Of a stretch of DNA of 16,620 nt, positions 7,075-14,766 are shown in pieces (within the stretch, counting starts at the first letter, position 1; every line of letters starts with the position of its first letter). The stretch lies in NCBI GenBank assembly GCA_026707335.1, contig JAPOXB010000094.1, forward strand, positions 1 through 16,620, written 5' to 3'. Position numbers and translations under genes: made by a program. The notes under the pieces were generated by a model, which did not search any database, was not told the DNA's origin, and saw nothing but the letters and a program-made list of their open reading frames with translations. This DNA is from Chloroflexota bacterium (GTDB lineage Bacteria > Chloroflexota > Dehalococcoidia > Bin125).

Positions 7075-8412
7075 TCAGCCGGCCCCGAGCAGCCGCAGCG
7101 CGATCGCTTCCGCGAGGCAGGCGCGCCGGAGGTCGCCGAGGTCCTGGCTCTCGTCGGGGCCGTGATAGCGGCTCGTCGGGTCGCCGGCGCCGGTGAGCAG
7201 GATGGCCGCGCCGGGCGCGGCGGCCTGGAACGCGCCCACGAAGGGGATCGACCCGCCGACGCCGATGTCCACCGCGGGGCGGCCCCAGGCCTCGGCGAAG
7301 CCGGCGCGGAAGGCGTCGTAGGCGGGACCGGCGGCGTCGAGGGAGGCCGGCTCGGCGCTCGACCCCGGCGTCACCGACACGGCCGCACCCCAGGGACGCT
7401 GCGCCTCCAGGTGCGCGACGAGCGCCGCCATCGCGCGGGCGGGCTCGTCGCCCGGCGCGAGCCGCACGCTCACCTTCGCCCGCGCGACCGGCACGAGCTG
7501 GTTGATGGCCCCCGCGACGGGCGGCGCGTCGATGGCGAGGACCGAGATCGCGGGCTGGGACCAGGTTCGCGAGGTCAGCGAGCCCTCGCCGATCAGCCCG
7601 GTGTCCGGCTCCGCGCCGGCCTGTTCGCGCAACTCCGCTTCGCTGAGGTCGGGGCCATTGGCCTGGTTGGAGACCAGCCCGGCGACGGCCGGCCGCCCCG
7701 CGTCGTCGTGGAGGGAGGCGAGCACGCGCGAGAGCGCCATCAGCGCGTCCGGGAAGGCGCCGCCGAACAGGCCGCTGTGGACGCCCTCTCGCAGCGTGCG
7801 CACCTCGACCTCGCAGTCGACGAGGCCGCGCAGCGTGGTCGTGAGCGCCGGCTCGCCGACGCGCCAGTTCGCGGAGTCCGCGATCACGATGACGTCGGCG
7901 GCGAGGTCGGTCGCGTAGCGGGTGAGGAAGTCGGCCAGGTGCAGCGAGCCGATCTCCTCCTCGCCCTCGACGAACATCTTGACGTTGAGGGGCAGGCCGT
8001 CGCCCAGCGCGCGCAGGGCGGCCAGGTGCACGGCGATGCCGGCCTTGTCGTCTGACACGCCACGGCCGAAGAGGCGGCCATCGCGCTCGACGGGCTGGAA
8101 CGGGTCCGACGTCCACTGCGCCAAATCGCCGGGCGGCTGCACGTCGTGGTGGGCTTAGAGCAGCACGGTGGGCCGATCGGCGCCGGCGCGGCGTTCGCCC
8201 AGGACGGCCGGGTGCGCGCCCTCGACCTCGAGCAGGCGGACGTCGCCGAGGCCCGCGTCGCGCATGAGGTCCGCGGTGGCCAGAGCCGAGCGCCGCACCT
8301 CCCCGGCGTCGAAGCCCGCGGCGCTGACGGAGGGAATGCGCACGAGGCCTTCCAACTCCGCGCGGATGCGCGGGAAGTCGGCCGCGACGCGGGCGCGAAG
8401 GTCGTCGTGCAT
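7075..8412 (-). pseudogene. M20-family metallopeptidase (dipeptidase-like) interrupted by one in-frame TAA
   Basis: From ATG 8412 the reading frame encodes an M20 peptidase of normal length (about 444 residues), except for a TAA at 8155-8157 replacing codon 86. The family usually reads PTVLLYAHHDVQPP; here it reads PTVLL-stop-AHHDVQPP, so a Tyr codon TAC or TAT changed by one base explains the break. Beyond the stop everything is intact: HxD metal/catalytic pair (His88, Asp90), GRGVSDDKAG (bridging Asp near 121), EGEEEIGS (about 150-156, catalytic and metal Glu) and the dimerisation and C-terminal domains. Enzymes of this group cleave dipeptides or related amides using two metal ions. A three-base-loop hairpin overlaps the Shine-Dalgarno GGGAGG. 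Options are a recent nonsense mutation, a sequencing error, stop read-through, or restart at the in-frame GTG 8142. A restart would lose the metal-binding His88 and Asp90. Confidence 0.85.
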
Positions 8413-8416
8413 GGGG

Positions 8417-8431
8417 CCTCCCGGAGGGAGG
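8417..8431 (-). promoter_or_regulatory. Shine-Dalgarno of the M20 gene within an inverted repeat, plus an overlapping -10 candidate
   Basis: On the minus strand the sequence reads CCTCCC-TCC-GGGAGG, followed by four bases and ATG 8412. The GGGAGG (8417-8422) is the ribosome-binding site and could be masked by the CCTCCC arm. A TANNNT box (TACCCT, 8429-8434) overlaps the outer arm. If that promoter is used, the mRNA would start near 8422 without the masking arm. Masking therefore applies only to transcripts entering from further upstream. Confidence 0.35.
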
Positions 8432-8463
8432 GTAGATCAGGCCGGCCCGATTAGCGTCGGACC

Positions 8464-8480
8464 CCCGGCGAAGCGCCGGG
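8464..8480 (-). terminator. Hairpin after the HU gene (probable terminator)
   Basis: CCCGGCG (8464-8470) and CGCCGGG (8474-8480) form a perfect seven-base stem around AAG. It lies eight bases past the HU stop and upstream of the M20 promoter region. No T-run follows on the minus strand, so it would be a U-poor terminator or a 3' stabilising structure. Confidence 0.5.
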
Positions 8481-8488
8481 TGGGGCGG

Positions 8489-8782
8489 CTAGGACCCGAA
8501 GCGGTCCTTGAGGCCCTTGGCGGGCTTGAAGGCGACGACCCGCTTGGCCGCGATCTGGATCGACTCGCCGGTGGCGGGGTTGCGCCCCTCGCGGGCCTTG
8601 CGCTGACGGGCCTCGAACTTGCCGAAGCCGGCGATGGAGACATCGCGGCCGGCGTCCAGCTCGCTGACGATGATTCCCTCGCCGTCCGCGGAACTGAAGA
8701 TCGACTCCACGACCTCCAGCGAATGGGCCCGGGTGAGGCCGGTCCGCTCCGACACCTTCGCCGCCAACTCGATCTTGTTCAC
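8489..8782 (-). CDS. HU-family DNA-binding protein
   Basis: This 97-residue protein belongs to the HU/IHF family of dimeric nucleoid proteins that bend DNA. It starts MNKIELAAKVSERTGLTRAH and contains the core motif AGFGKFEARQRK (51-62). The DNA-intercalating arm has GRNPATGESIQI (66-77) with Pro69, followed by VAFKPAKGLKD. The GTG start at 8782 is chosen because AGGGAG (8792-8797) lies seven bases upstream and the first residues match the family. An in-frame ATG upstream (8896) would add an atypical N-terminus. Compared with the usual 90 residues there are about seven extra between helix 2 and the FGKF strand (SSADGEGIIVSELDAGRD, 31-48). It lacks the long Lys/Ala-rich C-terminal tail of many actinobacterial HU proteins. 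It is transcribed from its own recognisable promoter. Confidence 0.93.
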   Translation of the reverse strand: MNKIELAAKVSERTGLTRAHSLEVVESIFSSADGEGIIVSELDAGRDVSIAGFGKFEARQRKAREGRNPATGESIQIAAKRVVAFKPAKGLKDRFGS

Positions 8783-8846
8783 GTAGGTACTCCCTGACTC
8801 GGCCCGCCGGGCGGGATTGAATTCCATTCGCGCTGGATTTCGAGTC

Positions 8847-8874
8847 ACGATACGCGCCGCTTCGGCCCGGTCAA
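8847..8874 (-). promoter_or_regulatory. Promoter of the HU gene (-35 and -10)
   Basis: On the minus strand TTGACC (8869-8874) and TATCGT (8847-8852) are separated by 16 bases. This is the most complete sigma-70-type promoter in the window. Transcription would begin near 8840, giving a leader of about 58 bases that contains the AGGGAG ribosome-binding site. A strong housekeeping promoter suits an abundant nucleoid protein. Confidence 0.65.
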
Positions 8875-8936
8875 GCCACAAATGTTTCTCGATCAACTAT
8901 TTCATCGCGCATCGCTCGGCCGGCGGGCGCGGCGGC

Positions 8937-8942
8937 TATCCT
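8937..8942 (+). promoter_or_regulatory. -10 promoter candidate for the phosphotriesterase-family gene
   Basis: TATCCT fits TANNNT and predicts a start near 8949, only about ten bases before ATG 8959. The ribosome-binding site GGGAGG (8948-8953) lies at the very 5' end of that message, so the leader is extremely short. No -35 match is apparent at 16-18 bases. The same hexamer occurs before the amidohydrolase gene on the other strand. Confidence 0.4.
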
Positions 8943-8958
8943 GGCGCGGGAGGCCGAC

Positions 8959-9897
8959 ATGCCCCACATCCAAACCGCCCTCGGTCCCATCGACGCCGCC
9001 GACCTGGGCTTCACGCTCAGTCACGAGCACGCCGGGCTGCGGTTGCCGCTGACGCGGCACTACTACCCCTGGCTCGACCCGCTCGATGTGCAGCGGGAGG
9101 GATCGATCCGGGAGCTGCGCGAGGCGAAGGCCGGCGGCGTCGACGCGATCATCGAACTGTCCACGCCCGACCTCGGCCGTGACGCGGCGCTGCTGGCCGA
9201 GATCTCGCGCGCCTCGGGCGTGCACATGGTCGTCGCGACGGGCCTCTGGCGCGACCTGCCCACCGCCCTGGACACCATGAACCCGGATGAGATCGCGGAC
9301 ATCTTCGTGCGGGAGATCGAGCAGGGCATCGACGACACCGGCATCCGGGCGGGCGTGATCAAGGTCGCGAACGACGCCGAGGGCGTGACCGCGCGGGGGG
9401 AGCGCGTGCTGCGCGCCGCCTCCCGGGCGGCCAGGCGCACGAACACGCCGATCAGCACCCACCACTGGGCGCCGCTGGAGGTGGGCCGCCGCCAGTGGGA
9501 GATCTTCGACGACGAGGGCGTGCCGCCGCACCTGGTCTGTATCGGCCACAGCGCCGACTCGGCGGACGTCGACTACCTGGAGGATCTGCTGAAGGCGGGC
9601 GTCTACGTCTCAATGGACCGCTACCCGGGCGTGCCGCCGCAGCCTGAATGGCGCGACCGCAACCGCACCGTGGAGGCGCTGCTCGACCGGGGCTGGGCGC
9701 ACCAGCTCATGCTGGGCCACGATTACGCGCGCGACTACCGCAAGCCCCCGACGCCCGTCCAGGAACAGCACTACCTGTTCCTCACGAAGACGGCGCTGCC
9801 CGCGATGCGGGCGGACGGCGTCCCGCAGGCGACGATCGACGTGATGATGCGCGACGTGCCGCGCCGCTTCCTGTCGGTGGAACCGCCGGCGGGATAG
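8959..9897 (+). CDS. Phosphotriesterase-family metal-dependent hydrolase (amidohydrolase superfamily)
   Basis: The 312-residue protein has the binuclear-metal ligand set of the phosphotriesterase/PTE-like lactonase family in a TIM barrel. His22 and His24 lie in SHEHAG. Lys135 in GVIKVA is the bridging carboxylated Lys. His168 lies in STHH, His197 in GHSAD, and Asp255 in LGHDYA. These match His55, His57, Lys169, His201, His230 and Asp301 of the Pseudomonas enzyme. Relatives hydrolyse lactones, phosphoesters or organophosphates, and the native substrate cannot be read from sequence. ATG 8959 follows GGGAGG with a five-base spacer. There is no signal peptide, so it should be cytosolic. It is divergent from HU and convergent with the amidohydrolase at 9918, with only 20 bases between stops. 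Two metal-dependent hydrolases side by side suggest scavenging of amides or esters, but no direct link is visible. Confidence 0.9.
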   Translation: MPHIQTALGPIDAADLGFTLSHEHAGLRLPLTRHYYPWLDPLDVQREGSIRELREAKAGGVDAIIELSTPDLGRDAALLAEISRASGVHMVVATGLWRDLPTALDTMNPDEIADIFVREIEQGIDDTGIRAGVIKVANDAEGVTARGERVLRAASRAARRTNTPISTHHWAPLEVGRRQWEIFDDEGVPPHLVCIGHSADSADVDYLEDLLKAGVYVSMDRYPGVPPQPEWRDRNRTVEALLDRGWAHQLMLGHDYARDYRKPPTPVQEQHYLFLTKTALPAMRADGVPQATIDVMMRDVPRRFLSVEPPAG

Positions 9898-9917
9898 GGC
9901 CGCGCGCCGCTCGCCGC

Positions 9918-11642
<1,725 letters not shown>

Positions 11643-11671
11643 GGGACCGTCCTTCCGTTCGATTTGGGGGC

Positions 11672-11677
11672 AGGATA
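11672..11677 (-). promoter_or_regulatory. -10 promoter candidate of the amidohydrolase gene
   Basis: The minus strand reads TATCCT here, with a predicted start near 11665 and a leader of about 23 bases holding GGAAGGA. No clear -35 is seen. It faces away from the crotonase promoter at 11708-11713, 30 bases off, so the two could be co-regulated. Confidence 0.45.
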
Positions 11678-11707
11678 GCGCCGGCAGCGCCGCGCGTCGC
11701 GGGGCGG

Positions 11708-11713
11708 TAGGCT
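11708..11713 (+). promoter_or_regulatory. -10 promoter candidate of the crotonase at 11771
   Basis: TAGGCT fits TANNNT and predicts a start near 11720, giving a leader of about 50 bases. The box is GC-rich and lacks an evident -35, so support comes mainly from position and resemblance to the other start-proximal boxes in the window. Confidence 0.35.
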
Positions 11714-11730
11714 GCGCGTCGGACGCGAAA

Positions 11731-11749
11731 CGGCGCCGGCGAGGCGCCG
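11731..11749 (+). other. Hairpin in the 5' leader of the crotonase gene
   Basis: CGGCGCC (11731-11737) pairs with GGCGCCG (11743-11749) around GGCGA. It ends ten bases before the ribosome-binding site GGGAGG (11759-11764), leaving that site free. It may simply stabilise the leader RNA; no known riboswitch pattern is recognisable. Confidence 0.35.
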
Positions 11750-11770
11750 GCGGAGAGCGGGAGGTCCGAG

Positions 11771-12586
11771 ATGTCCGAAGAGCGGGTGACGGTCGCGGTC
11801 AGCGACGGCGTGGCCGACGTGCGGCTGAACCGGCCCGAGAAGATGAACGCGCTGGACCCGGCCATGTTCAGCGCCATCCGGGAGGCGGCCGACGCCGTGT
11901 CGGCGGATGCGTCGGTCCGCGCCGTCGTGCTCTCCGGCGAGGGGCGCGCCTTCTGCGCGGGGCTCGACTTCGCCTCGTTCCAGGCGATGGACGACGCGGG
12001 CGAGCGCCGGGCCGCCAGCGGCGAACTGCTCGCGCGGGAAGCGGAATCCCGCGCCAACGCGGCCCAGCGCGTCGCCTGGGCCTGGCACGAAGCGCCCATG
12101 CCGGTCATCGCGGCGGTGCACGGGGTCGCCTTCGGGGGCGGACTGCAAATGGCGCTCGGCGCCGACGTGCGCTTCGTCGCGCCCGACGCGCGGCTGTCGA
12201 TCATGGAGGGGCGCTGGGGGCTCGTGCCGGACATGGCGGGCACGCAGTTGCTGCGCCGGCTGGCCCGGCTCGACGTCGTCAAGGAGCTGACCTACACGGC
12301 GCGCATCGTGCACGGCGCCGAGGCGGTGGAGGTGGGCTTCGCGACGCACGTCTCGCCCGAGCCCAGGGAGGCCGCGGTGGCCCTGGCGCGGGAGATCGCC
12401 GGCTGCTCGCCCGACGCGGTGCGGGCCGCGAAGCGGCTGCTCAACCAGTCGGTGGAGTTGGACGTGGGCGCGGGATTGGCGCTGGAGGCGTCGACCCAGC
12501 GGTCGCTGATCGGCACGGCCAATCAACTCGAGGCCGTGCGGGCCAACCTCGAGAAGCGCCCCCCGGTCTACGCCGACCCGGCCTAG
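11771..12586 (+). CDS. Crotonase-family protein, possibly dienoyl-CoA isomerase-like
   Basis: This 271-residue crotonase has LNRPEKMNALD (19-29), the oxyanion segment FCAGLDFASF (61-70) and GVAFGGGLQM (118-127). The hydratase Glu144 position is Gln126. The region after the CDxxIA-like strand reads SIMEGRWGLVPDMAG (143-157). Glu146 and Asp154 align with the Glu and Asp that dienoyl-CoA isomerase uses (rat Glu196 and Asp204). That enzyme's first Asp is replaced by Gln126. This makes a double-bond isomerase or related reaction more likely than simple hydration. ATG 11771 follows GGGAGG (11759-11764) with a six-base spacer. Its TAG stop overlaps the stop of the convergent LLM gene inside one CTAG. 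The divergent neighbour is the amidohydrolase. Confidence 0.92.
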   Translation: MSEERVTVAVSDGVADVRLNRPEKMNALDPAMFSAIREAADAVSADASVRAVVLSGEGRAFCAGLDFASFQAMDDAGERRAASGELLAREAESRANAAQRVAWAWHEAPMPVIAAVHGVAFGGGLQMALGADVRFVAPDARLSIMEGRWGLVPDMAGTQLLRRLARLDVVKELTYTARIVHGAEAVEVGFATHVSPEPREAAVALAREIAGCSPDAVRAAKRLLNQSVELDVGAGLALEASTQRSLIGTANQLEAVRANLEKRPPVYADPA

Positions 12587-13578
12587 CGCAGCAGCGACTC
12601 CAGGTAGGCGCCGACCGTCGCCGGGTCGCCCGGGGGCATCTGCACCATCTGCAAGTCCGCGCCCAGGGCGGAGCGCTCCTGCAGTTGCTCGCGCACCGAC
12701 TCGATGGGGCCGATGACCTGGATCTCGCGCACCATCTCGTCGCTGATGGCGGCGATGGAGCCGGCCTTGTCGCGCTGGGCCCAGGCGTCGCGGGAGGCCT
12801 TGACCTCTGCCGAGAAGCCCTCGCGGGCCAGCATCTGCCAGTAGAACGTGCCCATCCGGTTGACGTAGAAGTGCAGCGGCGCGCGGGCGGCCTGCCACTG
12901 GGCTTCGTCGTTGCGGCCGTCGGTGACGTGCACGCTCGTGTTCGGCGCGATCGTGACGCAGCCCGCATCGCGGCCGGCCGCCGTGGCGGCGTCGTCGAGC
13001 TGACGCCGCAGGCTCGCGAATCGCCCCTTGGGCCAGTGGATGGGGTAGATGCCGTCGGCGATCTCGCCCGTCTGCACGATCGACTTCGGCGTGATCGCGG
13101 CGATGTAGACGGGAATCTTGTTGCGCGGCCGGGGATAGTCGAGCTTGAAGCCGCGCTCCAGCGTGAAGATCTCGCCCTGGTAGCGCAGTTCCTCGCCGGC
13201 GATCAGCAGGTTGAAGATCTCCGTGTACTCGCGCAGCCGTTGCAGGGGCCGCTCGAAGGGGACGCCGTGGAAGTGCTCGATGACCTGCGCGCCCGAGGAG
13301 CCCAGCCCCATGACCATGCGCCCGCCCGAGATCTGGTCGAGCAGGCCGATCTCCTGGGCCGTCGCCGCCGGGGAGCGGGAGAAGCAGTTGAGGATGGTGG
13401 GGCCGAGCTTGATCTTCTCGGTGTTCGCGGCCAGCAGCGTCAGCCAGGGCAGCACCGACGCGCCCCAGGCCTCGCCGCGGCCGGCTAACTCATAGCCCAG
13501 GTCCTCGGCGATGCGGACCTTCGCCAGCGAGTCCTGCCAGTCGGTGGAATCCAGTCCCGCCAGCACGCCCAGACGCAT
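12583..13578 (-). CDS. LLM-class flavin/F420-dependent oxidoreductase
   Basis: The 331-residue protein is a luciferase-like monooxygenase-class TIM barrel. It opens MRLGVLAGLDSTDWQDSLAKV, has the internal block GPTILNCFSRSPAATAQ, and carries GRMVMGLGSSG (about 86-96), the phosphate-binding loop of F420/FMN members. PVYIAAITPKSI and GIYPIHWP continue the barrel. The layout resembles the F420-dependent methylene-H4MPT reductase-like group common in actinobacteria. Cofactor (F420 or FMN) and substrate cannot be assigned by eye. ATG 13578 is preceded by GGAGGT (13583-13588) at four bases, and a TGCTAGCCT promoter lies in the 77-base gap to nudC. Its TAG stop shares CTAG (12583-12586) with the convergent crotonase. 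Confidence 0.88.
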   Translation of the reverse strand: MRLGVLAGLDSTDWQDSLAKVRIAEDLGYELAGRGEAWGASVLPWLTLLAANTEKIKLGPTILNCFSRSPAATAQEIGLLDQISGGRMVMGLGSSGAQVIEHFHGVPFERPLQRLREYTEIFNLLIAGEELRYQGEIFTLERGFKLDYPRPRNKIPVYIAAITPKSIVQTGEIADGIYPIHWPKGRFASLRRQLDDAATAAGRDAGCVTIAPNTSVHVTDGRNDEAQWQAARAPLHFYVNRMGTFYWQMLAREGFSAEVKASRDAWAQRDKAGSIAAISDEMVREIQVIGPIESVREQLQERSALGADLQMVQMPPGDPATVGAYLESLLR

Positions 13579-13629
13579 CGTGACCTCCGCTTCGATTGCC
13601 CGCGGCGCTCACCCGTCGCCGTGGCGGCG

Positions 13630-13638
13630 AGGCTAGCA
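13630..13638 (-). promoter_or_regulatory. Extended -10 promoter of the LLM gene
   Basis: The minus strand reads TGC-TAGCCT, identical to the trmH box. It predicts a start near 13623 and a leader of about 45 bases ending in the GGAGGT ribosome-binding site. It lies after the nudC stop, so the LLM gene can be transcribed on its own. No -35 is evident, which fits an extended -10. Confidence 0.5.
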
Positions 13639-13655
13639 CGGAGTCGCGCTAGCCT

Positions 13656-14648
13656 TCACTCCTCCGCCCAGCGCCTGATCAGATGGTGCGCGATCGCGAG
13701 GGGCGGCGGGACGAGGAGGGCGGCCGAACCGCCGTCCGTGGCGGGGTCGTAGCCGGGCGAGCAGGCGCGGCGCGCCTGCTCGCGGGTGAACCAGTGCGCC
13801 TGGCCGATCTCGTCGCCGTCGACGGTGATCTCGGTCGTCTCGGCGCGCGCCCGGCAGCCCAGCATCAGCGAGCTGGGGAAGGGCCACGGCTGCGAGTGGT
13901 CGTAGCGCACGTCGGTGACGCGGACGCCGACCTCCTCCCAGGCCTCGCGGCGCACCGCCGCCTCGACCGTCTCGCCCTGATCGACGAAGCCGGCGATGCA
14001 GGTGAACATCGGCGGCGGCTGGTCCGGGCTCGCGGCCGCGGCGCGGGCGGCCAGCAGGCAGCGGTCGCCGCCGTCGTGGATGAGCGTGATGACGACGGGG
14101 TCGGTGCGGGGGAAGTGCTGGGCGTCGCACTCGGCGCAGACGCGGAAGGCGCCGCCCTGTTCGGGCGCGGTGGCGGCGCCGCAGGCCGGGCAGAAGCCGT
14201 GCCGGGAGTGCCAATCGACCAGGGAGCGGGCCTGCGCGGCGAGGCCGGAGTCGGCCGGCGGCAGGCTCGATGCGATGCCGCGCAGGTCGCGGTAGGCCGC
14301 GCCCGGCGCGAGATCGAGCGCCGCCGGGTCGTCGAGCGCGCTGACGTCCAGCGCGAAGTGCGGGACGCCGTCGCGCAGCCCCAGCAGCACGGGCGCCGGC
14401 GTGGCGCCCGCCGGCAGCGCCGCGGTCGCCGCGGGCGGCAGCCAGATCAGGTCCGCTCCCGCCCCGCCCGCGGCCCCCTCGTCGACGGGGAAGCGCAGCC
14501 GCCAGACCGGCAGGATGCGCCGCGCCGGGTCGTCGTGCTGGCCTTGCAGCCAGGCGGGGTCCTTGCGCTCGTTGGCGGCCCGGTCGAGCGGGTTGCCGGC
14601 GAAGACGTTGTGGTCGGCCGGGGCGGTCGAGAGGGGCGGCTGGGTCAT
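13656..14648 (-). CDS. nudC: NADH pyrophosphatase NudC
   Basis: The 330-residue protein has the NudC domain order. A variable N-terminal domain (about 1-140) is followed by a zinc ribbon FCPACG...VCAEC (Cys153, Cys156, Cys171, Cys174). Then come PRTDPVVI (180-187), a perfect Nudix box GFVDQGETVEAAVRREAWEEVGV (220-242) and the NudC signature SQPWPFPSS (252-260). NudC cleaves NADH to NMNH and AMP and removes NAD caps from RNA. ATG 14648 is chosen over a longer in-frame start at 14933 because the extension lies in the divergent promoter region and looks non-coding. There is no Shine-Dalgarno; a TACACT box ends nine bases before ATG, giving a very short or absent leader. It is longer than E. coli NudC (257 residues), mostly in the N-terminal domain. 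The LLM gene lies 77 bases downstream. Confidence 0.94.
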   Translation of the reverse strand: MTQPPLSTAPADHNVFAGNPLDRAANERKDPAWLQGQHDDPARRILPVWRLRFPVDEGAAGGAGADLIWLPPAATAALPAGATPAPVLLGLRDGVPHFALDVSALDDPAALDLAPGAAYRDLRGIASSLPPADSGLAAQARSLVDWHSRHGFCPACGAATAPEQGGAFRVCAECDAQHFPRTDPVVITLIHDGGDRCLLAARAAAASPDQPPPMFTCIAGFVDQGETVEAAVRREAWEEVGVRVTDVRYDHSQPWPFPSSLMLGCRARAETTEITVDGDEIGQAHWFTREQARRACSPGYDPATDGGSAALLVPPPLAIAHHLIRRWAEE

Positions 14649-14657
14649 AGGGGGCTG

Positions 14658-14663
14658 AGTGTA
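14658..14663 (-). promoter_or_regulatory. -10 promoter candidate of nudC
   Basis: The minus strand reads TACACT, nine bases before ATG 14648. Transcription would begin within about two bases of the start codon, which agrees with the missing Shine-Dalgarno. No -35 match was found. Confidence 0.45.
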
Positions 14664-14713
14664 GCCGGGCCCCGGTCGGCCGGCGCGCGGGAGCGCGAAA
14701 GGCGGGGGCTGGC

Positions 14714-14719
14714 TAGACT
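14714..14719 (+). promoter_or_regulatory. -10 promoter candidate of the CoA-transferase gene
   Basis: TAGACT fits TANNNT and predicts a start near 14726, with a leader of about 40 bases ending in the strong ribosome-binding site AGGAGG (14755-14760). It is divergent from the nudC promoter about 50 bases away. The leader also contains GC-rich self-complementary stretches (GGCC near 14734-14749). Confidence 0.45.
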
Positions 14720-14766
14720 GCCTGCCGGTCACCGGCCGTCGGGGCCGGCCGCAGAGGAGGGTTGCG

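Noticed and set aside
3683..7165. Very long open frame (about 1160 codons) on the + strand opposite pyruvate carboxylase
   Set aside because: It is a by-product of high third-position GC, with low-complexity Val/Gly/Ala/Asp/Arg-rich composition and no domain. The opposite strand encodes a complete, motif-perfect enzyme.
8155..8157. TAA in the M20 gene as evidence of genetic-code reassignment
   Set aside because: A single case, explained by one base change. No selenocysteine-type or other recoding signal is recognisable around it. Kept only as a question in the findings.
8783..8896. Upstream ATG (8896) as the HU start
   Set aside because: The 38-residue extension is unlike HU, and the promoter at 8847-8874 would lie inside it. 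GTG 8782 has a good Shine-Dalgarno and matches the family start MNKxEL.
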